The notes beneath the pieces are model-generated. The model was not told the origin of the DNA. It made no database searches and was given only the letters and a program-made list of their open reading frames with translations. A DNA stretch of 64,000 bases from UBA5436 sp050951845 (GTDB lineage: Bacteria; Bacillota; Clostridia; Saccharofermentanales; DTU023). How positions within the stretch are numbered: the stretch's first letter is position 1; each line of letters starts with the position of its first letter. The translations under genes and the position numbers were made by a program. The stretch is from contig JBMNJV010000001.1 in the NCBI GenBank assembly GCA_050951845.1, positions 310,001-374,000 on the forward strand, in the 5' to 3' direction. This document shows, one piece after another, positions 24,366 through 33,061 of this stretch.

Positions 24366-25953
24366 GAAAATGAAAATACCTTGGTACAAAAAAGGGGATA
24401 TCGATGCCGGTCTGGGCACATTTTTCGATAGTTTTGGCAAGATAATCATTGCTGTTCCGATCTTGACCGGTGTCTTAAATATGCCGGAACAACTGGTATT
24501 TGGAAAAATTATAGCGGCAACGGGCTTTACGGTATTCATCTTTTCTTTATTTAATACATTATTTGCCAGAAGTCTGGGCAAACAAACTCAGAACGGGGAT
24601 ATCACGGCTCTGGTTGGCGGAATTTCGGGGACTACACTTTTTGTTTGGTTAAATGCAATCATGTTGCCAACATATTTTGTCAGCCGAGATCCCATATTTG
24701 CCTGGTCTGTAACGCTCGGAGTTTCGCTGATGTATTCTGTTTTACAGCTGATATTGTCATTTGTTTTCAGTTTTATTTTTAAATTTATCCCCCGTGAAGC
24801 GTTAATGGGTGCTACGGTTGGCGGAGCTCTGACTTGGATGATTCTGTCTCCTCTGGGAGAAGCTTTTACAACTCCCTGGGTGATAATTCCCACATTGTTT
24901 ATATTATTTACTTTTTATTTTGGAGAAATAAAACCGAAGTTTGGCTCCCCTGCTTTAATAGCAATCGGAATAGGTACAATTATTGCCTGGATCAGCGGTG
25001 TAATGCATGTTGAGAATCTGAGGGAATCTTTTGCGAGCTTGAATTTATATCTCCCAAGTTTTCAATTCGGTCTTATCACAAATGAATCATTACAAATCGC
25101 AATAAATTATTTACCTTTAATTTTAGCGTATTTACTTGCTGAATTAACTGCAGATATGCAAGCATTTGCACAAGCGGAAGAAAGTCAAGAAATATATCCG
25201 GCCCGTACAGCTTTGGTTGGTCTTGCTCTGAGCAATTTGGCGGGTTCACTATTAGGTAATCCGTTTCTTTTAAATTATTATTGGGGACATCCTGCTTGGA
25301 AAAAAGCTGAAGCCGGAGTAAGTTACCCGTTTTTTTCCGGCATGATACACTTAATTTTATGCTTAACCGGCCTGGTTGCTGTAGTCACTTCGCTGATTCC
25401 GGTCAGCGCTTCCTTGGTTATGCTCGTTTACATCGGAATAGTAACCGGTGCAGGAGCTTTTGCAACCGGACGCAAACGTTATTATGGCGCGATGATGTTT
25501 GGTGTTGCGATTCCGCTTTTTGAGTTAGTTAATAATAAAGTATTTTCCATTGTAAATATAGCAGGTAAATTTACGGAAAACGGCTCGGATTTAATCAATC
25601 AGCAAACTACTGATAGTTTAGCAGGTATCAGTGACGGTTCAGCATCAATCGTCGCAGCAAAACTGGCTGAAGCCGGCTATGCGGAAGGTTTTATTACACT
25701 TGCTCAAGGTGCAATGACGATTGCAATTTTATACGCTTCAATCATATATCTGATTATCGATCGCAATTGGCTCAAAACATCAGTCTTCTTTTTTGTCACG
25801 ACAGTATTTTCATTTTTCGGTTTAATCCATGCGAAAGAATTGACCGTTAATGCCAATCCTGCTCTCAGCTTATGTTATTTGAGCTTAACAATTACTTTTC
25901 TGATTATATGGCTGATCTCTCAAAATAGAAGAAAGAAAAACATAATTAAGTAA
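24358..25953 (+). CDS. NCS2/AzgA-like permease
   Basis: The polytopic membrane protein (531 residues) has about 12-14 hydrophobic segments. Its start, GDIDAGLGTFFDSFGKIIIAVPILTG, and the central ELTADMQAFAQAEESQ followed by GLALSNLAGSLLGNP resemble the NCS2/AzgA purine-base permease fold, where the acidic residues of the middle segment contact substrate. It may transport a purine, another base or an anion; the substrate is not determined. ATG 24358 overlaps the HPr stop (24363-24365), so the two genes are translationally coupled. The TTG codons upstream are not needed as starts. Confidence 0.65.
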   Translation: MNKKMKIPWYKKGDIDAGLGTFFDSFGKIIIAVPILTGVLNMPEQLVFGKIIAATGFTVFIFSLFNTLFARSLGKQTQNGDITALVGGISGTTLFVWLNAIMLPTYFVSRDPIFAWSVTLGVSLMYSVLQLILSFVFSFIFKFIPREALMGATVGGALTWMILSPLGEAFTTPWVIIPTLFILFTFYFGEIKPKFGSPALIAIGIGTIIAWISGVMHVENLRESFASLNLYLPSFQFGLITNESLQIAINYLPLILAYLLAELTADMQAFAQAEESQEIYPARTALVGLALSNLAGSLLGNPFLLNYYWGHPAWKKAEAGVSYPFFSGMIHLILCLTGLVAVVTSLIPVSASLVMLVYIGIVTGAGAFATGRKRYYGAMMFGVAIPLFELVNNKVFSIVNIAGKFTENGSDLINQQTTDSLAGISDGSASIVAAKLAEAGYAEGFITLAQGAMTIAILYASIIYLIIDRNWLKTSVFFFVTTVFSFFGLIHAKELTVNANPALSLCYLSLTITFLIIWLISQNRRKKNIIK

Positions 25954-26161
25954 GAAAAACATATAAAACAAGATATATAATATGATTAAAAAAACAAAAA
26001 ATAACAATAAAACGAGATGAATAATCATATTTATCTTATTCAGTTAAATATTTATGAACAGTTATGAATATTTAATAATCAAATGAATTATTAATATGTA
26101 CATTTTAAAGCGTTTTATTTGTTTAGATTAGACATAATAATTTAAATATAATTCTTATTTC

Positions 26162-26190
26162 TTGACAGCGGCAAGAAATTATCATTTAAT
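26162..26190 (+). promoter_or_regulatory. Promoter of the ROK regulator gene
   Basis: TTGACA (26162-26167) and TTTAAT (26185-26190) are separated by exactly 17 bases, 25 bases before the TTG start. About 45 bases upstream, TTTTAAAGCGTTTTAT (from 26104) is a partly symmetric element with a central GCG that could be a cre-like or ROK operator site. The rest of 25954-26214 is AT-rich without a gene. Confidence 0.6.
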
Positions 26191-26214
26191 TAATAACATC
26201 ACTGGAGAAAGTAA

Positions 26215-27408
26215 TTGCAAATTATGAAAATACCTGTTGTTCGTCATCAAGAAAATTTAAAATACAATAATTTGCAAGCTGTTTTGAAAGTTATTCAAAG
26301 GACTCCGAAAGAAACAATCTCAAGAGCAGATATTGCAAAGTTATTAAATATGAGTCCCACATCAATTTCCCGATTGGTAACAGATTTAATTGATATCGGT
26401 CTGGTGGTTCAGGATTCTTTAATTACTAAAGGTGTTGGAAGAAGTGCTATTAATTTAAAAATAAATGATCAATCTTTTTATGCTTTAGGCATAGCGATAG
26501 ATTGTAACTATATAAATCTGAGTATCATAGATTTAAATTACAAGATAATTGCTGAAAAGAATGAATTGTTGAATTGTGAAGGACTGTCTCCTGAAGAAAT
26601 AATAGATAAAACATTTGTCGGGTATGAGGAACTTTGTTCTAATCAAAATATTTCTCAGGATAAAATTCTTGCAGTAGGAATTTCTTGTTCCGGATTAATA
26701 GATTATAAAAACGGAATTGTAAAATTTTCTCCTCAATTTAATTGGCATAATGTTCCCTTAGCGGAGATTGTTAAACAAAAATATAACTTGCCTTCCTACT
26801 TGGACAATGATGTAAAAATGGCACTTATAGGAGCAACTTTCCAATCTAATCAATTGGTTAATTCCGATGTTACTTATTTAACAATTGGTGCAGGCGTGGC
26901 GGCAGCGATCATGTATGATGGCGTTCTGGTCAGAGGAACGAATAACGCTTCAGGTGAAATAGGACATAGTCTTTTTAGTCTTAACGGGAAAAAATGTTCA
27001 TGTGGCAAGAAAGGATGTATTTCGCCATATATATCAGAGTATGGATTAAAACAAGAGGCAAAAAACAGATATAACCGTGATATAGATATTACGGAGATAA
27101 TTGGGCTATACCGTCAGGATGATCCGATTGCTCATAAACTTATAGATGAGTTAACAGACAATATAGTTATAGTAATAAATAATCTCGTATACACATATAA
27201 TACAAAATATATTTTGCTCGGAGGAAGTTTATTTATCAACTGCCCGGAAATATTTGAGATTTCGAAAATTAAATTTGATGAATATGATTATAAAACATTT
27301 GGTATAAAACCGATTTTAAAAATACGGGAATATGTAAATAACGAAGCATTGGGAGCAGCTTATACCGCTCAAAACAATATGATAAAAGAACTTCTTTGGC
27401 AAGGCTAA
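26215..27408 (+). CDS. ROK-family transcriptional regulator
   Basis: The 397-residue protein has an N-terminal winged helix (about 15-80; ISRADIAKLLNMSPTSISRLVTDLIDIG) and a C-terminal ROK sugar-kinase-like domain. GEIGHSL followed by CSCGKKGC gives the ROK zinc site (His plus three Cys). It is therefore a NagC/XylR-type repressor that senses a sugar or sugar phosphate. The TTG at 26215 is 9 bases after GGAG; the ATG at 26224 would be 18 bases away, so TTG is preferred. It precedes the XylFGH-like transporter operon and is its probable regulator (inference). The 231-bp gap to that operon contains a strong AGGAGGG without a convincing gene. Confidence 0.9.
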   Translation: MQIMKIPVVRHQENLKYNNLQAVLKVIQRTPKETISRADIAKLLNMSPTSISRLVTDLIDIGLVVQDSLITKGVGRSAINLKINDQSFYALGIAIDCNYINLSIIDLNYKIIAEKNELLNCEGLSPEEIIDKTFVGYEELCSNQNISQDKILAVGISCSGLIDYKNGIVKFSPQFNWHNVPLAEIVKQKYNLPSYLDNDVKMALIGATFQSNQLVNSDVTYLTIGAGVAAAIMYDGVLVRGTNNASGEIGHSLFSLNGKKCSCGKKGCISPYISEYGLKQEAKNRYNRDIDITEIIGLYRQDDPIAHKLIDELTDNIVIVINNLVYTYNTKYILLGGSLFINCPEIFEISKIKFDEYDYKTFGIKPILKIREYVNNEALGAAYTAQNNMIKELLWQG

Positions 27409-27639
27409 TTTTTTTAACCCTTTAATAACACCAGTGGAGAAATTAAACAAAAAAGGAGGGATAGTCTGAATAAAGAAACAAGAAGGCAGAAACAATTCAA
27501 ATTAATTTGAAACATTTCGGAGAAAATCAAATCACAAGCACAATTAATAATAGTCAGGAAATGTTATTAGTGCTAGAAGTCAAGGGCAGATTATGAATGT
27601 GTACTCAATGTACAAATAAAAAACTATGGAGGAATAATT

Positions 27640-28776
27640 ATGAAACGATTATTATCAATTATTTTGATAGCAGTGTTGGTTTTTGCAATGGTAGGATGTG
27701 GTTCATCTAAAAAAGACAGCGGTGAAGAAAAAGCCGAAGAAACTGCAAAAAAAGAGGAAGCAGCAGAGGACAAAGCAGAGGACAAAGCAGAGGACAAAGC
27801 CGAAGAAACAGAAAAAGCAAGTGAAGAAAAAGTTGATGAGCCAAAAGACAAGTTTAAAATAGGTATCAGCTTTGCAAATGAGAATGCTGCCCGTTGGCCG
27901 TTTGATGAAAGATACATGGTTGAAACAATTGAGGCTGCAGGCGGCGAAGCATTGGTTCAGTGGGCTAATTATGATCAAACAAAGCAAGAAAATCAGGTTG
28001 ATAATTTAATCACACAAGGAATAGATGCACTGATTTTTATTGCTGTATCTTCAAACATGTCACCGACTGTAGAAAAAGTAAAAGCTGAAGGTATTCCGGT
28101 AGTATGCTATGACAACTATGTTCTGGATGCTCCGTTAGATGCATATCTTGACCGAGATAATGTGGAAGCGGGAAGAATTCAAATGCGCGCCACAATGGAA
28201 GCGATCGGCGGATCAGGAAAAATTGCAATTATTCACGGCGAACCCACCTCAAGCGTAGTTCTGGGAATGAAAGACGGCTATGATGAAATTCTCGCAGAAT
28301 ATCCCGATGTAGAAGTAGTTATGGAACAGTATTGTGAAGCATATAGTGCGGAAAAAGCTCTGAAATATGCAGAAAATGCTTTGACATCACACGGTAGTGA
28401 CTTGAAAGCGATCGTTTGTACAGCAGATGTTTTAACACTTGGTGTTATTAATGCAGTTGAATCAGCCGGTTTAGCAGGAGAAGTATTCCTGACCGGTATG
28501 GATTGCGAAGTTGCTGCCATGCAAGCTGTAAATCGGGGAGATATCGGTATTGATATTTGGACGAAAATTGACGTTTGTGCGACGGATGCAGCAAAAGCGG
28601 CTATCGCCTTGGTAAAAGGTGAAGAATTTGAATATGACGAAATTATCATGAATGGCGAATATGAAGTACCTAAGAAATTTGTTCCGATCCTCGGTGTTAC
28701 GAAAGACAACCTCGAAGAATGGGTAAATGAGATTGCTCCTGAAGGCTGGATTACAATGGATCAAATAACAAATTAA
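27640..28776 (+). CDS. Sugar ABC transporter substrate-binding lipoprotein (XylF-like)
   Basis: A signal peptide with a lipobox ends at Cys20 (FAMVGC), so the mature protein is a lipid-anchored extracellular binding protein. An Ala/Glu/Lys/Asp linker (about 24-68) includes three EDKA repeats. The type I periplasmic-binding fold then begins at FKIGISFANENAARWPFDERY and carries the XylF-like NLITQGIDALIFIAVSSN and GIPVVCYDNYV. Length is 378 residues. The closest recognisable family is D-xylose binding protein XylF, but residues for pentose contact cannot be confirmed here. AGGAGG-type site GGAGGAAT precedes the start. It is the first gene of a transporter operon, and an intra-operonic terminator follows. 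Confidence 0.9.
   Translation: MKRLLSIILIAVLVFAMVGCGSSKKDSGEEKAEETAKKEEAAEDKAEDKAEDKAEETEKASEEKVDEPKDKFKIGISFANENAARWPFDERYMVETIEAAGGEALVQWANYDQTKQENQVDNLITQGIDALIFIAVSSNMSPTVEKVKAEGIPVVCYDNYVLDAPLDAYLDRDNVEAGRIQMRATMEAIGGSGKIAIIHGEPTSSVVLGMKDGYDEILAEYPDVEVVMEQYCEAYSAEKALKYAENALTSHGSDLKAIVCTADVLTLGVINAVESAGLAGEVFLTGMDCEVAAMQAVNRGDIGIDIWTKIDVCATDAAKAAIALVKGEEFEYDEIIMNGEYEVPKKFVPILGVTKDNLEEWVNEIAPEGWITMDQITN
27766..27801 (+). repeat. 12-bp coding tandem repeat in the binding-protein linker
   Basis: Three head-to-tail copies of GAGGACAAAGCA (the last ends GCC) encode EDKA in the surface linker of the lipoprotein. Analogous GAAGAAAAAGCN arrays occur in the two other binding-protein genes of this window. 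Confidence 0.8.
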
Positions 28777-28803
28777 TTCTTTACTGAAGAGTTCCAATAA
28801 ACT

Positions 28804-28843
28804 GAGGGCATGAGGCGGTATTTTATGCCGAATGCCCCTTTTT
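28804..28843 (+). terminator. Intra-operonic terminator after the first binding-protein gene
   Basis: GGGCAT (28806-28811) pairs with ATGCCC (28832-28837), with an inner CGGTA/TATGCCG-type pairing, followed by CCTTTTT. It would let the binding protein be made in excess over the membrane components, as is common in such operons. Confidence 0.75.
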
Positions 28844-28877
28844 ACTAATTTGTTAGGAATTTTGGAGTGTATTTATA

Positions 28878-30421
28878 ATGCAAAAAAAGATTAATTTAAG
28901 TATTAAGGACCAACAAAAGAATTTCCGGGGGTTATCGCAGTATCGGATGCAAATTTAGAGATCTTTGGCGGTGAAGTTCACTCTGTCGTCGGAGGAAACG
29001 GAGCAGGGAAATCAACTCTGATGAAAATGATTTCAGGAGTATACCCGCATAATTCTTTTCAAGGTAAATTTTATTTGGATAATGAAGAATGTATTTTTCA
29101 TAATGTTCTTGAAGCACAGGAAAAAGGTATCGCACTTATTCCTCAGGAACTGAATATGTTAGATGAATTAAGCGTAGCTGAAAATTTATTTTTGAATAAT
29201 TATCCGAAAAAGAAATTTTTTATAGACAAAGATCACATGTATTCTGAAGCCGAGAAAATTCTCAGTGACTTCGAATTAAATCTGGATCCGGGAATCAAAG
29301 TAAAAGAAATAGGCATTGCTCAAAAACAGTTATTGGTGATCGCACGTGCAATGTATAAGAAGGTTAAAGTTTTACTATTAGATGAACCTACATCGACACT
29401 ATCAGATAGTGAAACAAAAATTCTGTTTTCAAAAATCAAAAATCTGAAAAAGCAGGGAATCGCTCTTGTTTATATTTCTCATAAGCTTGAAGAAGTCAAT
29501 GAGATTTCAGATGTAGTAACGATCATGCGAGACGGAATAATTGTCGGTACTGATATTAATGAACGTATGGATTCAAAAAGAATAATTTCATTGATGTTAG
29601 GCAGAGACTTGGATGAACTTTATCCGGAACATGACCGGGTCCCGGGTGATGTAATCTTAGAGGTTGAAAATGTCACAATCTATGATCCGAGAACAGAACA
29701 TAAAAAAATTGTAGATAATGTTTCTTTTGAACTGAGAAAAGGAGAAATTTTATCAATGTACGGGCTTGTCGGAGCCGGAAGAAGTGAAACTGCACTGGCT
29801 ATGATCGGCGGATTTAACGGAGAAGTTTATTGCAAACAACGTCTTAACGGAGAAGAAATCAGCATTACATCTCCCAGTGAAGCAATAAAATATAAAATCG
29901 GCTATTTGCCTGAAGACAGAAAGAAACACGGAGTCATTGACGGAGCTAGCGTAGGACATAATATCACAGTGTCAACCTTAGAAAACTTAACAAAATATGG
30001 AATGCTGGATTTACATCAAGAAGTGACGTTAGTAGAGGATACCATAGAGAGTTTGGATGTAAAAACTCCTTCTGCTGATACGGTGATCAGAAATCTCAGC
30101 GGAGGAAATGCACAAAAATGTGTAATAGGACGCTGGATTGCCGCAGAATCAGATATTTTAATCTTTGATGAACCAACTCAGGGTATAGATGTTCAGGCTA
30201 AAAACCAGGTCTATCAAATCTTAGATGAATTAGCAAATCAAGGCAAAGCAATCCTCTTTATTTCTTCGGATTTAGAAGAAGTCTTGGGTATTTCGGATCG
30301 GATCCTGACAATGAGAAATGGTCAGGTTATCGGAATAACTGACGGTAAATCGGCTAAAAAAGAAGATATTTTGTGGGAAGCTACAATTGGCGTCAAAGGA
30401 GATGAAAATGATAGTAGATAA
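28878..30421 (+). CDS. Sugar ABC transporter ATP-binding protein (XylG-like), frameshifted near the 5' end
   Basis: The gene encodes a tandem-ATPase sugar importer subunit. The first domain has GGNGAGKSTLMK (Walker A), LSDSE and VLLLDEPTSTLSD (Walker B). The second, degenerate domain has LVGAGRSETALAM, LSGGNAQKCVIGRW and FDEPTQGIDV. Reading from ATG 28878 (GGAG upstream) gives MQKKINLSIKDQQK, then the frame is lost at the A-run 28915-28918. The conserved KEFPGVIAVSDANLEI continues in the -1 frame with no start codon before Walker A. One extra A would restore a full-length protein of about 515 residues. The next ATG (29021) would make a product without Walker A. This is a real mutation, a -1 slip on CAA-AAG, or a sequencing error. 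Confidence 0.85.
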
Positions 30422-31553
30422 AAAAAGATTAATTACAACAGCGGGTAAAATTGTCATTTTAGTGATTATGGTTTTATTATTCAATAAGTTAACCAATCAA
30501 GCTTTTTTCACACAGAGAAATATGACAATGCTCTTGAAACAAGGCTCGGTGTTGATGATATTAACATCAAGCTTAATGTTATTGCTGATCCAAACTAATA
30601 TAGACTTATCAGGCGGAGCCGGTGTTTATCTTACAGGTGTTGTTTGTGCATTATTGATAGTGAGAATGAATTGGCATTATGTACCTGCGATAATTGTAGC
30701 AATTCTCTTAGGTATGATCATGGGCGGAATAAATGGTTTTTTTGTCGGAAAGATCGGTTTACCGGCATTTATTGTCACTTTGGCGGCACAACAAATATTC
30801 CGCGGTACGGGATATGTTCTGACAGATGCCACGACAATAGGTCCCATGCCGAAAGAATTTATAATGATTAGTGAATATTCGATTCCTCCGTTGATTTCCG
30901 CTCTTATTGTAACAGTCGTTGTAGTACTGTTTTTGATTGAAAATTTTGTTAAATATAAAAAATCGGGAGAACGCTTTAAGAATAAAGAAAAGATGATTTC
31001 CGACATAACCCGGGCATTGCTGATCGGAGTGCTGTTGATTTGGGTTTTTCTCGGATACAACGGAATTCCGATGGCAGTTGTCATTGCTTCCGTAACAGTT
31101 TTTTCAACGTTTATTATAACCAATAAGACAGTATTCGGCAGAAGATCTTATTTGGTAGGCGGTAATAAAGAAGCATCAAGATTGGCGGGCGTTAATATTA
31201 ATAATGTTATGCTGCGGACCTACCTTTATGAAGGACTGATGTATGGCATAGGAGGCGTTGTACTCACGGCAAGATTAGGCGGAGCTGCTGCTACGGGAGG
31301 TAATTTACTGGAATTAGATGCAGTTGCTGCAGCTTGTATCGGCGGAGTAAGCATGAGCGGAGGCTCCGGCACGATCCAAGGTTGTGTACTGGGAGTTATT
31401 GTATTAACAGCTATAGATAATGTCATGAGTTTGATGAATATTTCATCCTACATTCAAATGGTTGTTAAAGGAATAATTTTGTTAATTGCAGTAAGTATAG
31501 ATTTGTATACCAACAAAAGTAAATTAAAATTTAAATTAAGAAAAGAGGCATAA
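30408..31553 (+). CDS. Sugar ABC transporter permease (XylH-like)
   Basis: The 381-residue integral membrane protein has about ten hydrophobic segments, the BPD_transp_2 fold. The cytoplasmic EAA-like loop SRLAGVNINNVM and the GGVSMSGGSGTIQG segment are characteristic of RbsC/XylH permeases. A hydrophilic stretch around residues 183-200 (YKKSGERFKNKEKM) matches the extra loop of XylH. The ATG at 30408 follows AAGGAG by 6 bases and lies inside the ATPase gene end (stop at 30419-30421), so translation is coupled. It forms the membrane channel with the ATPase and the lipoprotein. Confidence 0.9.
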   Translation: MIVDKKRLITTAGKIVILVIMVLLFNKLTNQAFFTQRNMTMLLKQGSVLMILTSSLMLLLIQTNIDLSGGAGVYLTGVVCALLIVRMNWHYVPAIIVAILLGMIMGGINGFFVGKIGLPAFIVTLAAQQIFRGTGYVLTDATTIGPMPKEFIMISEYSIPPLISALIVTVVVVLFLIENFVKYKKSGERFKNKEKMISDITRALLIGVLLIWVFLGYNGIPMAVVIASVTVFSTFIITNKTVFGRRSYLVGGNKEASRLAGVNINNVMLRTYLYEGLMYGIGGVVLTARLGGAAATGGNLLELDAVAAACIGGVSMSGGSGTIQGCVLGVIVLTAIDNVMSLMNISSYIQMVVKGIILLIAVSIDLYTNKSKLKFKLRKEA

Positions 31554-31559
31554 AGTACA

Positions 31560-33008
31560 ATGAAAATTGCACAAGGAATGTTTTATCATGAAGCCAATTC
31601 ATTCAATCCGAGCTATGTATATCCTGAAGATTTCACTTGTATCAGAGGAGAAGAAGTACTTGAAAGAATGTTTGCAACTGAAATCTTCCTGGCTGAGAAA
31701 GCGGAATTAGTACCTTTGTTGTATGTGAATACTTTGCCTAATGGTATTTGTAGTTTGGAAACGTACGAATCTTTTGCTCAAGAGTTTTTGTCAATTATTA
31801 AACAAAACGATGATTTGGATGGAATCATGTTGCATCTCCACGGAAGTATGGAAGTAGAAAAAATCGGATCCGGTGAATATGATTTGATTACAAGAATACG
31901 AGAGATCGTCGGAGACGATGTAATAATAGGCTTAGCTTTAGATCCGCATTCTAACAACCATCCCGATTTAGCAAGTAAGGTTAATGTGATCAGGTCGTAT
32001 AGAACAGTTCCTCATTCTGATCAAAAAGAAACGGAACAAATTGTAGCCAAGCATATGATTGATTGTATAAAAAACAATAAAAAAACAATACCCCAATATG
32101 TGAGATTACCTTATGCGATTCATCCTGAAAAAGCATTGGGTGCAACATGGCCTTTGAAAGAGATATTTGAGAGATTGGGAGAATTGGAACAGAGAGAAGA
32201 AGTTGCGGTTGCATCCTTATGTATAGGTATGATTTGGTGCGATTGTAAAACTTTGGCTTCTAATATTATTGTTACTCCCAGTGAAGAAAAATATACCGGT
32301 CAATGTAAAAAAATAGCTGAAGAATTCGGGGAATATGTTTACAGTTTAAGAGATAGTTTTGAATATGAACAAATTGCAATGGATCCGAAAGAAGCAGTTA
32401 AGCTTGCAATTTTCAGCGACGATTCAACAATCTTTATTTCTGATTCGGGTGATAATACGACAGGAGGAGCTGTCGGTGATCATACCATAATGCTCAGAGA
32501 GTTTTTAAAGTATAAAGATCAAATCAATAAAAAAATTATCGTTACTTCGATTTGGGATGAAAAAGCAGTAGATGAATGTCTGAAATATCAAGAAGGAGAT
32601 GAAATTACACTTGAGATAGGCAAAAACACATCTCCGGATAATAAGGCAGTTCAAGTATCGGGAACAATTAAAAAAATCGGTGAGTTAATGGGTTATATGG
32701 GATTAGAAGATGATGCTACAGGTAAAGCGATAACCATCAGTTCAGGCAACCTGGATGTTGTGATTACCGACAAACCGAGTTCCTTTATCAGCAGAAACCA
32801 TTTTGTCAAAGGATCCGGAGCGGAATGTACAGATTATGATGTCGTGGTAGTTAAACAAGGATATCTTTTTCCGCAATTGCGAGAACTTGCTAAATTATCG
32901 ATTTTAGCTTTGACACCCGGAGCTACGCATCAACTGGTAGAAACTTTATCTTATTATAATATTTTGCCTCCGGTTTACCCGCTTAAATATGTAGAAACAA
33001 CAAAATAA
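31560..33008 (+). CDS. M81-family (MlrC-like) zinc hydrolase
   Basis: The 482-residue protein matches the MlrC/M81 family: start IAQGMFYHEANSFNPSY, then IMLHLHGSMEVEK. The metal site is D128-x-H130 in LALDPHSN with H152 in VPHSD, the same spacing as Asp167, His169 and His191 of MlrC. The C-terminal domain begins near SDSGDNTTGGAVGDHT. MlrC hydrolyses linear microcystin peptides, but most relatives are of unknown substrate and often sit with transporters. Here it begins 6 bases after the permease stop and precedes an M24-like gene, so its substrate may be what this transporter imports, possibly an amide- or peptide-containing sugar derivative (speculative). Confidence 0.8.
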   Translation: MKIAQGMFYHEANSFNPSYVYPEDFTCIRGEEVLERMFATEIFLAEKAELVPLLYVNTLPNGICSLETYESFAQEFLSIIKQNDDLDGIMLHLHGSMEVEKIGSGEYDLITRIREIVGDDVIIGLALDPHSNNHPDLASKVNVIRSYRTVPHSDQKETEQIVAKHMIDCIKNNKKTIPQYVRLPYAIHPEKALGATWPLKEIFERLGELEQREEVAVASLCIGMIWCDCKTLASNIIVTPSEEKYTGQCKKIAEEFGEYVYSLRDSFEYEQIAMDPKEAVKLAIFSDDSTIFISDSGDNTTGGAVGDHTIMLREFLKYKDQINKKIIVTSIWDEKAVDECLKYQEGDEITLEIGKNTSPDNKAVQVSGTIKKIGELMGYMGLEDDATGKAITISSGNLDVVITDKPSSFISRNHFVKGSGAECTDYDVVVVKQGYLFPQLRELAKLSILALTPGATHQLVETLSYYNILPPVYPLKYVETTK

Positions 33009-33061
33009 ATAAAAAACAAGAAAAAACAAAGAAGAAAAAACAATAATTAAAGGAAAGAAAA

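Noticed and set aside
26104..26119. cre (CcpA) site upstream of the ROK gene
   Set aside because: TTTTAAAGCGTTTTAT misses conserved G and C positions of the cre consensus; kept only as a weak operator candidate.
27452..27510. Strong AGGAGGG followed by a CTG-started 14-codon frame before the XylF-like gene
   Set aside because: Very short, non-standard start and no recognisable content; noted only as a possible leader peptide.
27624..27917. Minus-strand Ser/Ala-rich and Phe/Leu-rich open frames opposite the binding-protein linkers (also at 39813-40133 and 58762-59160)
   Set aside because: They are antisense readings of the GAAGAAAAAGCN repeats and lie inside well-supported genes.
28882..28894. 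Programmed -1 frameshift at the A AAA AAG heptamer near the start of the ATPase gene
   Set aside because: A shift there runs straight into TAA at 28892-28894; the frame change must occur after the next in-frame stop, near 28915.
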